From Bacillota bacterium (GTDB lineage Bacteria > Bacillota > Clostridia > Christensenellales > SZUA-584), in contig JAEWQS010000062.1 in NCBI GenBank assembly GCA_023399095.1, forward strand, positions 1-14,797: a stretch of 14,797 nucleotides of DNA. Direction: 5' to 3'. Of the stretch, positions 6,341-14,724 are shown piece after piece (positions within the stretch are counted from its first letter, which is position 1; the number at the start of each line of letters is the position of its first letter). Both the position numbers and the translations under genes were made by a program. The notes beneath the pieces are model-generated. The model did not search any database and was not told the DNA's origin. It was given only the letters and a program-made list of their open reading frames with translations.

Positions 6341-7558
6341 ATGGCAAACAAAAAGAAGTGCATTGCAATGCTGCTTGCGGGAGGACAAGGGGCGCGCCTT
6401 GGCGTGCTAACCAAGACACGCGCAAAACCGGCTGTTCCGTACGGCGGAAAATACAAAATCATCGATTTTCCGCTGTCGAACTGTACTAATTCAGGCATTG
6501 ATACAGTAGGCGTTTTAACGCAATACCAGCCGCTTGAGCTTAATTCGTACATCAGCACAGGCGCGCCATGGGACCTTGACAGTAACACAGGCGGTGTCTA
6601 TATACTGCCTCCCTATGTCAAAACGGGACACAGCGAATGGTATTCGGGCACGGCAAACGCCATCTATCAAAACAGCTTTTTTATCGATAAGTTTAATCCG
6701 GATTATCTTCTTGTGCTTTCAGGCGACCATATCTATAAAATGGACTACAACGCCATGCTCAAATTTCACATACAGACGGAGGCGGATGCGACCATCGCCG
6801 TATTTGAGGTGCCGATCGAGGATGCGCCGCGATACGGTATTATGAATACGGATGAAACGCTGCGCGTGACCGATTTTGAGGAAAAACCCCAAAACCCCAA
6901 AAGCAATCTCGCTTCAATGGGTGTCTACATATTCAACTGGAAAAAGGTAAAGAAGTACCTTTTGGAGGACAGCGAAGACAAGAGTTCATCCAACGATTTT
7001 GGCAAAGATATAATTCCAAAGATGCTGACAGCTGACGAGATGATATTCGCATACAGATTCAAAGGATACTGGAAGGATGTCGGTACGATTCAAAGTCTTT
7101 GGGATGCGAATATGGAACTGCTGGGGCACAGCGAACTAAACCTTCACGACCCGACATGGAAGATTTTCTCGCGAAATCCGAATCAGCCGCCGCATTATGT
7201 GGGAAGCGACGCGGTGATTGAATCCAGCCTTGTTTCCGAAGGCTGCCAGATCTATGGCACGGTTGAGCATTGTGTGCTTTTCCCGGAGGTGACAATAGCA
7301 AAAGGTGCTTATGTCAAAGACAGCATCATCATGCAAAACACGGTTGTGGAGGAGAACAGTGAAATTCTGCGCGCCATTATTGATGAAGACGTGGTGATCG
7401 GCAACAGCTGCCGCATCGGCGGCGATGAGAAGATCACAGTAATTGGGCAGGGTGTAAAGGTAAAGAATAACACAACGATTCAAGAGGGCGAGTCGATCGA
7501 ACCTGACAGCGTCTGTATTTTGAATAAATGCGCAATGGACAGCGAGGTGCACGTATGA
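6341..7558 (+). CDS. glgC: Glucose-1-phosphate adenylyltransferase, catalytic subunit
   Basis: This enzyme makes ADP-glucose from ATP and glucose-1-phosphate, the committed step of bacterial glycogen synthesis. The 405-residue protein has the nucleotide-binding LLAGGQGARL (11-20), the catalytic-site SGDHIYKMDY (127-136), the sugar-phosphate motif FEEKP (179-183, Lys182) and YWKDVGT (243-249). A C-terminal left-handed beta-helix follows from about residue 295 with hexapeptide-like turns. All active-site motifs are intact, so this is the active subunit of the GlgC/GlgD pair. GAGG at 6328-6331 lies 9 nt before the ATG. The stop overlaps the glgD start by 4 nt, suggesting coupled, balanced synthesis of the two subunits. 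Confidence 0.96.
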   Translation: MANKKKCIAMLLAGGQGARLGVLTKTRAKPAVPYGGKYKIIDFPLSNCTNSGIDTVGVLTQYQPLELNSYISTGAPWDLDSNTGGVYILPPYVKTGHSEWYSGTANAIYQNSFFIDKFNPDYLLVLSGDHIYKMDYNAMLKFHIQTEADATIAVFEVPIEDAPRYGIMNTDETLRVTDFEEKPQNPKSNLASMGVYIFNWKKVKKYLLEDSEDKSSSNDFGKDIIPKMLTADEMIFAYRFKGYWKDVGTIQSLWDANMELLGHSELNLHDPTWKIFSRNPNQPPHYVGSDAVIESSLVSEGCQIYGTVEHCVLFPEVTIAKGAYVKDSIIMQNTVVEENSEILRAIIDEDVVIGNSCRIGGDEKITVIGQGVKVKNNTTIQEGESIEPDSVCILNKCAMDSEVHV

Positions 7559-8682
7559 TTAAGGATGTATTTGGCCTGATATATGCGGGGGAAGAAAACC
7601 ATAATTTAAGGGAGCTTGTGCTGGCACGTTCTGTGGCGGCGCTGCCCATCGGCGGACGGTACCGCGCCATTGATTTTCCGTTGTCTAATATGGTGAACAG
7701 CGGGATCAGAAATGCGGGTATCATCACGCATAAAAATTATCAGTCGCTGATGGATCATGTGGGTTCGGGCAAAGAATGGGACCTAAGCCGCAAAACAGAC
7801 GGTCTTTTTATACTGCCGCCTTTTGACAACGCAGAAAATACAGGTATATACCGTGGCATTTCGGATGCAATAAAAGGGAACTTGTCTTACATCAAACGCG
7901 CTTCACAGCCGTTCTGCCTGCTTATGGGTGTCAGCAATATCTATACGACCACATACAACCATCTGCTAAAGAAACATATTGAGAATAAAGCAGATATCAC
8001 AATGCTGTATAACGTGGAAAAACGGGAATTGGATGATGTCGGAGCCGGCCGGGATCTGCGCTTATATACCGACGAAGACGGTTGGGTGACCGAAATGGAT
8101 CATAATTTCAAATATTCAAACTCGAATAAGATCAGTATGGACGTATTTCTTATTCACAAAAGCTTGCTGGAGTACCTCATTGACAGCAGTGTGGCTCACG
8201 GCCACTATGACTTTATCAGTGATGCGATCATGAAAAATGTACGGAATCTTCGCATCCTTGCAATAGAGCACAAAGGTTATGTGGGTCGGCTTGATTCCAT
8301 CAATGCGTATTATCAGCTCAATATGGATATGCTTGGGGATGAAGTGCAAAGAGATCTTTTTTATACGGGCAATCCGATATACACAAAGATCAAGGACGAA
8401 GCGCCTGTGAAATACGGCGATAACGCGTCGGTTAAGAACAGCCTGCTTGCCAATGGCTGTGTGATTGACGGGGAAGTGGAAGACAGCATGCTTTTCCGCG
8501 GAGTGCGAGTGGGTAAAGGAACGAAGATCAAAGGCTGTGTCATCATGCAGGAGTGCGATATCGACGACAACTGCACGCTTGAGCATGTGATTGCGGACAA
8601 AAACTGCCACCTCCGCGAAGGTCGGCATCTTGCTGGAGACACAAGCTATCCCAGCATCATACGCAAAGGATCGGTAATATAA
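7555..8682 (+). CDS. glgD: GlgD, non-catalytic partner subunit of ADP-glucose pyrophosphorylase
   Basis: This 375-residue protein is a paralogue of GlgC. It keeps the fold (GGRYRAIDFPLSNMVNSG at 33-50, beta-helix at the end) but has lost the catalytic signatures. The nucleotide loop reads YAGEENHNLREL instead of AGGxGxRL, SGDH is replaced by MGVSN (124-128), FEEKP is absent and the KDVG aspartate is replaced (YVGRLDS, 242-248). In Firmicutes, GlgD proteins pair with GlgC and modulate its activity; that role is inferred here from family and position. ATG 7555 was chosen because it overlaps the glgC stop (ATGA) and has GAGGTG at 7544-7549, 5 nt upstream; a more upstream ATG at 7528 would add nine residues inside glgC and does not fit the family N-terminus. 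Confidence 0.93.
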   Translation: MIKDVFGLIYAGEENHNLRELVLARSVAALPIGGRYRAIDFPLSNMVNSGIRNAGIITHKNYQSLMDHVGSGKEWDLSRKTDGLFILPPFDNAENTGIYRGISDAIKGNLSYIKRASQPFCLLMGVSNIYTTTYNHLLKKHIENKADITMLYNVEKRELDDVGAGRDLRLYTDEDGWVTEMDHNFKYSNSNKISMDVFLIHKSLLEYLIDSSVAHGHYDFISDAIMKNVRNLRILAIEHKGYVGRLDSINAYYQLNMDMLGDEVQRDLFYTGNPIYTKIKDEAPVKYGDNASVKNSLLANGCVIDGEVEDSMLFRGVRVGKGTKIKGCVIMQECDIDDNCTLEHVIADKNCHLREGRHLAGDTSYPSIIRKGSVI

Positions 8683-8683
8683 A

Positions 8684-10180
8684 ATGGATGATATGCTGAA
8701 AAGCATTATGGAGAATAAGCACATTGATAAGCTGCCCAGCATTTTGATGACAGCGGCGGAATGTACGCCGTTTGCCAAAACAGGCGGCCTGGCGGACGTG
8801 GTGGGCACGTTATCGCACAAGCTCAAAGACCTTGGGTTTGATATTCGTCTGGCGCTGCCTTTTCATCGCGTGATAAAAGATCAACTGCGCGACAAGGTGA
8901 CACATATCGCGAGCTTTTCGGTTGATCTGGGATGGCGGACGCAGTACGTAGGCCTTGAGCTTTACGATTGGGATGGCGTCCCCATATACTTCATCGACAA
9001 CGAATACTACTTCGGACACATGATATACCGCGGGGGTACATTTGAAGGTGAGCAGTATGCGTACTTTTGCCGTGCTGTCCTCGAAGCGCTGCCGCTTGCC
9101 GACTTTACGCCGGACATTGTTCATGTCAACGACTGGCACACGGCGATGATACCCATGCTGATCAAAACACAGTATCGGTCACGAGCCATCAGAGACTGCA
9201 AAACGGTACTCGCCATACACAGCCTTGGCTATCAGGGACGGTTTGATTTCGGTTTCGCGTCCGAGATGCTCGCCATCGACAGCCGTTATAACACGTCTGA
9301 TTACATCGAGTATTACGGCGGCGTCAATTTTATGAAGGCCGGTATCGTTTTTGCGGATAAGCTCGTGACCGTGAGTCCCACATATGCCGAGGAGATCAGG
9401 ACACCGTATTACGGCGAAGGCTTAGACGGTATATTAAACACGCGTGCAAACGACCTTGTTGGCATACTCAATGGCATCGACACAGATGTTTTCAATGCTG
9501 CAACGGATACGCTGATTGAAAAAAATTACGATGAGAATACACTCGAAAACAAACTGGAAAATAAAAAAGCGCTGATCGAGCAGCTTGGGTTAAAGATCGA
9601 TGCCCAAAAGCCTTTGATCGGTATGGTGACACGCATGACAAAGCAAAAGGGGCTCGACCTTGTGATGCGCGTAATGAATGAGGTCATAGACGAAGGGGTC
9701 GGGTTTGCGCTGCTGGGTACGGGAGATGCTGAATACGAGAACTTTTTCCGGGATGCTTGGCATGCATTCGGCGGCAGAGTCAACGGCATGATTATGTTCG
9801 ATGAGGCGCTCGCACACAAAATTTATGCCGGATGCGACTTTTTTTTGATGCCATCACAGTTTGAACCTTGCGGACTGTCCCAGATTATTTCGCTGCGATA
9901 CGGCACACTGCCTATCGTGCGCGAAACGGGCGGCCTAAAAGACACGGTGAAGCCGTATAATCAGTATACAGGTGAAGGAGACGGTTTTTCTTTTGTGAAT
10001 TACAATGCGCATGAAATGCTGGATGCCATCCGCTATGCCCTTAGCGTATATAAGGATAAAGATGTGTTCCGCGCGTTGCAGAAGCATGCGATGGGTAAGG
10101 ACTTGAGCTTTGACAAAAGTGCGCTTGCCTATGCCGCTTTGTATCTGGTGACGCTTGATGAACAGGATACGCAGGATTGA
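8684..10180 (+). CDS. glgA: Glycogen synthase (ADP-glucose), GT5
   Basis: This 498-residue glycosyltransferase transfers glucose from ADP-glucose to the non-reducing end of alpha-1,4-glucan. Visible signatures are AKTGGLADVVG (31-41, nucleotide-sugar site), HVNDWHT (147-153), AIHSLGYQG (177-185, catalytic-region His179), a GT-B C-terminal domain with TRMTKQKGLDL, and FEPCGLSQ with Glu394, equivalent to the conserved ExxGL glutamate. The family core normally begins right at the VASEC strand; here about 20 residues precede it (core SILMTAAEC at 19-27). ATG 8684 follows the glgD stop after 1 nt and has only a weak purine stretch upstream, so translation is probably coupled to glgD. Two positions differ from the common consensus: Ser180 where Asn is usual in IHNLxYQG, and Gln-Phe before EPCGL where Arg-Phe is usual. 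Confidence 0.95.
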   Translation: MDDMLKSIMENKHIDKLPSILMTAAECTPFAKTGGLADVVGTLSHKLKDLGFDIRLALPFHRVIKDQLRDKVTHIASFSVDLGWRTQYVGLELYDWDGVPIYFIDNEYYFGHMIYRGGTFEGEQYAYFCRAVLEALPLADFTPDIVHVNDWHTAMIPMLIKTQYRSRAIRDCKTVLAIHSLGYQGRFDFGFASEMLAIDSRYNTSDYIEYYGGVNFMKAGIVFADKLVTVSPTYAEEIRTPYYGEGLDGILNTRANDLVGILNGIDTDVFNAATDTLIEKNYDENTLENKLENKKALIEQLGLKIDAQKPLIGMVTRMTKQKGLDLVMRVMNEVIDEGVGFALLGTGDAEYENFFRDAWHAFGGRVNGMIMFDEALAHKIYAGCDFFLMPSQFEPCGLSQIISLRYGTLPIVRETGGLKDTVKPYNQYTGEGDGFSFVNYNAHEMLDAIRYALSVYKDKDVFRALQKHAMGKDLSFDKSALAYAALYLVTLDEQDTQD

Positions 10181-10226
10181 CATGGTTAATAAGCTCGCAT
10201 AGAATAACAAGAACATTGGCTGCGCT

Positions 10227-10243
10227 GGAGGATGGACGAATTG
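10227..10243 (+). promoter_or_regulatory. Ribosome-binding site that decides the glgP start
   Basis: GGAGG (10227-10231) directly abuts an ATG at 10232, which leaves no spacing for initiation, but lies 9 nt before an in-frame TTG at 10241. This favours TTG as the true start. In either case the reading frame and protein are essentially the same. Confidence 0.55.
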
Positions 10244-12685
10244 GCAAAACAAATTGTATCCCGGGTTGAGCAGATTCAGGATGCCATAGAAGATAAGCTA
10301 AAGCGTGAATATGGTCGGACACTTGAAAACGCAACGGACGAAGAAATGTTTCAGGCTGTCGCTCTGAGTGTGCGCGATATGATACTGGATCAGTGGGTGA
10401 AGGCGGGTCAGGAGATCGAAGAAAAACAGCTTAAACGCCTTTATTATCTTTCGGCAGAATTCTTGATGGGCCGGGCGCTTGTCAACAACATGATCAGCTT
10501 TGATGTGCTAGACGATTACAAAGCCGCGATGAAAAAACTTGGTTATTTTTTTGACAAGCTTGAACAGGAGGAAACCGAGGCCGGGCTTGGAAACGGCGGG
10601 CTCGGAAGGCTCGCTGCTTGTTTCCTTGATTCACTATCCACGCTCAACCTGCCCGTGGTGGGGCATGGCATCCGTTACGAATACGGCATATTCCGCCAGC
10701 GAATCGAAAACGGGGAGCAGGTAGAAGAGCCGGATGATTGGACACAAAAGGGCGATGTGTGGGAGATCGAACGGCGCGAGGAACAGGTTGAGATCCATTT
10801 TGAAGGTGTCATAGATGAGATTTGGACGGAATCTGGGCTCTCCGTTGCGCATAAAAACTATCAGACAGTCATAGCGGTTCCGCATGATATGCCGGTGATG
10901 GGCTATAAAAGCCGCATGCCAGCCACACTTCGTTTGTGGCGTGCTGAATGCCCGGCAGTGTTTGATTTGCATTCGTTCAATAAGGGCGACTATATGTGCA
11001 TGATACAGCAGCGTGAGCTGGCCGAATCCATATCCAAGGTGCTGTATCCCGAAGACGACCATATCGCAGGGCGTATGCTGCGCTTGAAACAGTATTATTT
11101 CCTTGCGTCCGCGGCCATGCAGTGTATGGTTCGCGACCACAAAAAACGCTATGGGGATGTGCGCTCACTGCCGGATAAGATCGTGATACAGATCAACGAC
11201 ACGCATCCCGCGCTTGCCATTCCGGAGCTATTGCGCATCCTAATGGATTCTGAAGGCCTCGGATGGGACGAAGCATACGATATCGTCAGCCGTGTATTCA
11301 ACTATACCAACCATACTGTCATGCAAGAAGCGCTGGAAGCGTGGCCGGAGCAGCTTTTTAAATCGCTTCTGCCACGTGTCTTTGCGATCATCAGCGCCAT
11401 CAACGACCGGTTCAGCCAAAAACTATGGAAATCATTCCCGGGCGAATGGGATAAGATATCGCATATGTCAATTATCGCGTATGACGAGATACGCATGGCG
11501 AATATGTGTATAGCCGTGTGCAGCGCGGTCAACGGTGTGTCTCAGTTGCATGGCAATATATTAAAGACACGCACGTTTCGCGATTTTTATGTGATTTTTC
11601 CAGGCAAATTTACGGCTGTGACCAACGGCATCACACAGAGGCGTTGGCTGGCCGCCAGCAATCCGGCCTTGACAGCGCTTATCAGCGATTATATTGGTGA
11701 CGGTTTTTTAAGCGATTACCGCGAATTAGAGCGGCTTAAGCCGTTTGCGGATAAGCATAGCTTTTTAGCTGAGTTTGCGCAGATTAAAGCGCAAAACAAA
11801 AAGCGTCTCGCAGAGTATGTGTTCAAAAATCAGGGGATTGAGATTAACCCTGACTTTATATTCGACGTTCAGGCCAAACGTTTGCATGAATACAAACGGC
11901 AACTGTTAAAGGTGCTTCATATTTTGCACCTCTACAACCGATTGACGCAGGATGAGACATTTTCACTGCCTGTGCCGATTGCGTTTTTGTTTGCTGCAAA
12001 AGCGTCGCCCGGATACCGCAAGGCCAAGGATATCATCCGACTGATCAATGCGGCGGCTGATCTTGTTAACAACCATCCGCGCACCAAAGATGTGATGAAG
12101 GTGGTCTTTCTCGAAAACTATAACGTGTCTCTCGCGGAGCTGCTGATTCCCTCCGCTGATATCAGCGAACAGATTTCCACAGCAGGACGGGAAGCGTCCG
12201 GCACAGGCAATATGAAGTTTATGTTAAATGGGGCGCTGACGCTGGGCACGATGGACGGCGCCAATATCGAGATACTTGAGCAGGTTGGGAAGGACAATAT
12301 ATTCATATTTGGTGCGCTTGCAAATGAAATTGCCAATATGGAAATGAATCATTTGTATCAGCCCAAGGTGTTGTTTGACGCCAGCAAGGATATTAGGGAG
12401 GCGGTGTCGCGCCTGACAGATGGCACGCTGCCCGTTCATGACCCTCATCGGTTTAACGGAATCTACAACTCATTGCTTTACGGCGATTACGACAGAGCGG
12501 ATAAGTACTTCGTGCTCCACGATTTTGAAGCCTACCGCGATATGTTCAATACTGTGCTCGATGTATATAAAGACAAGCAAAGCTGGATGAAAAAAGCCGC
12601 GATGAATACGGCATGCGCCGGATTCTTCAGCGCAGACAGGACGATTGACGAATATAACAGACTGATATGGCGATTGAGAAAATAA
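10241..12685 (+). CDS. glgP: Glycogen/maltodextrin phosphorylase, GT35
   Basis: This 814-residue pyridoxal-phosphate enzyme (817 if ATG 10232 is used) releases glucose-1-phosphate from the ends of alpha-1,4-glucan chains. Characteristic blocks include YYLSAEFLMGR, AGLGNGGLGRLAACFLDSL, GHGIRYEYGIFRQ, NDTHPALAIPE, VTNGITQRRW and KRLHEYKRQLL. The cofactor region EASGTGNMKFMLNGALTLG has the expected PLP lysine encoded at 12215-12217 (residue 659). Length and all blocks are normal for the family. The start at TTG 10241 is preferred because the only good ribosome-binding site is 9 nt upstream of it and has zero spacing to ATG 10232. About 60 nt separate it from glgA. It degrades the polymer made by the preceding genes, so synthesis and breakdown share a transcript. 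Flux control is probably allosteric rather than transcriptional, which is an inference. Confidence 0.95.
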   Translation: MAKQIVSRVEQIQDAIEDKLKREYGRTLENATDEEMFQAVALSVRDMILDQWVKAGQEIEEKQLKRLYYLSAEFLMGRALVNNMISFDVLDDYKAAMKKLGYFFDKLEQEETEAGLGNGGLGRLAACFLDSLSTLNLPVVGHGIRYEYGIFRQRIENGEQVEEPDDWTQKGDVWEIERREEQVEIHFEGVIDEIWTESGLSVAHKNYQTVIAVPHDMPVMGYKSRMPATLRLWRAECPAVFDLHSFNKGDYMCMIQQRELAESISKVLYPEDDHIAGRMLRLKQYYFLASAAMQCMVRDHKKRYGDVRSLPDKIVIQINDTHPALAIPELLRILMDSEGLGWDEAYDIVSRVFNYTNHTVMQEALEAWPEQLFKSLLPRVFAIISAINDRFSQKLWKSFPGEWDKISHMSIIAYDEIRMANMCIAVCSAVNGVSQLHGNILKTRTFRDFYVIFPGKFTAVTNGITQRRWLAASNPALTALISDYIGDGFLSDYRELERLKPFADKHSFLAEFAQIKAQNKKRLAEYVFKNQGIEINPDFIFDVQAKRLHEYKRQLLKVLHILHLYNRLTQDETFSLPVPIAFLFAAKASPGYRKAKDIIRLINAAADLVNNHPRTKDVMKVVFLENYNVSLAELLIPSADISEQISTAGREASGTGNMKFMLNGALTLGTMDGANIEILEQVGKDNIFIFGALANEIANMEMNHLYQPKVLFDASKDIREAVSRLTDGTLPVHDPHRFNGIYNSLLYGDYDRADKYFVLHDFEAYRDMFNTVLDVYKDKQSWMKKAAMNTACAGFFSADRTIDEYNRLIWRLRK

Positions 12686-12708
12686 GGGCAAAGGGGCTTA
12701 AGAATCCG

Positions 12709-14706
12709 ATGCTGATCAATTACAGAAACGAAATGATGCACGACTCAACAATGCAAAGCTATAGAGATCCTTCGGGCGCGGTGATGCAGGGTCAGCCGCT
12801 TACGCTGCGTTTCAAAACGCGTCTCAGTCAAACCGACAGCGTGTATGTCTGCCTGACAGGCGACGGGGTTCACCAGGATATCATGATGTCGCCGGATGAC
12901 GGCTATTGGCGCGCAGATTTAGCAGCGCCGTCTGAGCCGGGCGTGTACTGGTACTACTTTAAAGTAAATACCGATGATAAGATCGTCTATTACGGCACGG
13001 AGGGAAAACGCAAAGGGGGCATCGGTTGTGCCTATACCGAACCGCCTCCGGCTTATCAGCTTACCGTTTACAATAAGGATTTTGACACGCCTTCTTGGTT
13101 TCGCAAAAGCGTGATGTATCAGATATTCCCTGACCGTTTCAAAAGAAGCGGTGAAGACACAGTGAAAGCGGGTCTAAACGACCACCGCGAAAAAGGGCGC
13201 TGTGTGTATGAGCATAAACGCTGGAATGAAGAACCGCTTTATAAAGCACCGCCGGACGAGACGCACTATAACCCGTGTGACTATTACGGCGGCACACTCA
13301 AGGGCATCATGGAATCGCTTGATGACTTAAAAAGCCTTGGTGTTAATGTCATATACTTAAACCCGATATTTGAGTCAGCCTCCAATCATCGGTATAATAC
13401 AGCAGATTACCGCAAGATCGATCCTGTGCTGGGCAATAACGAAGATTTTAAGATGTTATGCATAGAAGCGGAGAACCTTGGCATCCGCATCATGCTGGAC
13501 GGTGTGTTTTCACATACCGGCTCGGACAGCATCTATTTCAACCGCGAGAATGCATACGATAGCGAAGGCGCAGCGAACAGTCAGGGTTCACCATATTACC
13601 CGTGGTATACGTTTGAGCATTATCCCGACAAGTACAAATGCTGGTGGGGGTTCGAGTCGCTCCCTGAGGTCAACGAGAACAACCCGGATTGGCAGCGTTT
13701 TGTCATCACGGATGAGGATAGCGTGGTGCGCCATTGGATACGTGAGGGGTGCAGCGGTTACCGTCTCGACGTGGCCGACGAGTTGCCCGACGATGTGCTG
13801 GCAATGATGTACAGCGCAGCCAAACAGCAAAACAAAGATGCCGTGATGCTGGGCGAAGTCTGGGAGGACGCCACGACGAAATATAGCTATGGCTCACATC
13901 GCAAGTATGCGCTGGGCGGCATGCTGGATTCGGTGATGAACTATCCGTTGCGCAATGCGCTAACGTCATTTTCAATGGGTCATACAAATGCGATAGAGCT
14001 CAAAGGCTTTCTTATCGATCAAGCATCTGCATATCCAAAGCCCATGTATTACGCACTGATGAATCTGCTTTCGTCGCACGATATTGAGCGTATTCGAACG
14101 GCATTGAGCACACGAATAGACCCGCATTCGCTCAGTCGTGAGCAGCAGGCGTCATTCCGTTTGAGTGACAGCCAAAGTAAAAAGGGCGCAGCGCGTCAGC
14201 GTCTCGCGTCGGTGCTGCAGTTTGCTTTGCCCGGTGTGCCATGCATTTACTACGGCGACGAAAAGGGCATGACGGGCTTCCTTGATCCGTTCAATAGAGG
14301 GCCGTTTCATACAGCTGATTATGACCTGACAGAACATTACCAGAAGATTGCGCAGCTGCGCAGGAGTGCTGATGCCATGGCGACAGGGCATGCGGCGTAT
14401 TTCTCACCCGACGAGGACTGCATCGGCATACTGCGTTATGTGATGAATGAAAAGGATGCGCTTGACTGTCCGGCGCAAGACGGCATATATTTAATCGCGG
14501 TCAACCGCGCCCAGGAAGACAAACGTGTGGTTTTTGATTTCGCGGGAAATATATCACTGATGACACACGAACAGCAAACACAATTGCGACCTGTGCTCAA
14601 CGGCGAAGCGATATGTCAACTGACAAATCAAAAATATCAGCTCTACGACGGGCTGCTGGAAATAAACATACCAAGCGGTGAGGCCGTTTGGCTGAAAATA
14701 CTATAA
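12709..14706 (+). CDS. Intracellular GH13 alpha-glucanase (alpha-amylase/pullulanase-like, probably subfamily 39)
   Basis: This 665-residue glycoside hydrolase has an N-terminal beta-sandwich (about 10-115) and a GH13 barrel beginning near YQIFPDRF (137-144). Conserved regions are DGVFSHTG (264-271), GYRLDVADE with nucleophile Asp354, LGEVWED with acid/base Glu383, and SSHDIER with Asp458. The stretch from the inserted segment (AYDSEGAANSQGSPYY) to ELPDD recalls the amylopullulanase-like subfamily GH13_39. No signal peptide or anchor is visible, so it acts in the cytoplasm on glycogen or on limit dextrins left by GlgP. It occupies the debranching slot of the operon, but specificity for alpha-1,4 or alpha-1,6 bonds cannot be read from sequence. 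Start: ATG 12709 has AAGGGG at 12691-12696 upstream (12 nt, a little long) and family homology begins just after it; the longer in-frame ATG 12667 would overlap glgP by 19 nt with no ribosome-binding site. Confidence 0.88.
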   Translation: MLINYRNEMMHDSTMQSYRDPSGAVMQGQPLTLRFKTRLSQTDSVYVCLTGDGVHQDIMMSPDDGYWRADLAAPSEPGVYWYYFKVNTDDKIVYYGTEGKRKGGIGCAYTEPPPAYQLTVYNKDFDTPSWFRKSVMYQIFPDRFKRSGEDTVKAGLNDHREKGRCVYEHKRWNEEPLYKAPPDETHYNPCDYYGGTLKGIMESLDDLKSLGVNVIYLNPIFESASNHRYNTADYRKIDPVLGNNEDFKMLCIEAENLGIRIMLDGVFSHTGSDSIYFNRENAYDSEGAANSQGSPYYPWYTFEHYPDKYKCWWGFESLPEVNENNPDWQRFVITDEDSVVRHWIREGCSGYRLDVADELPDDVLAMMYSAAKQQNKDAVMLGEVWEDATTKYSYGSHRKYALGGMLDSVMNYPLRNALTSFSMGHTNAIELKGFLIDQASAYPKPMYYALMNLLSSHDIERIRTALSTRIDPHSLSREQQASFRLSDSQSKKGAARQRLASVLQFALPGVPCIYYGDEKGMTGFLDPFNRGPFHTADYDLTEHYQKIAQLRRSADAMATGHAAYFSPDEDCIGILRYVMNEKDALDCPAQDGIYLIAVNRAQEDKRVVFDFAGNISLMTHEQQTQLRPVLNGEAICQLTNQKYQLYDGLLEINIPSGEAVWLKIL

Positions 14707-14724
14707 AAGTAACAGGAGACATAC

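Noticed and set aside
10182..10202. Six-codon mini-frame just after the glgA stop.
   Set aside because: No ribosome-binding site and no feature beyond chance.
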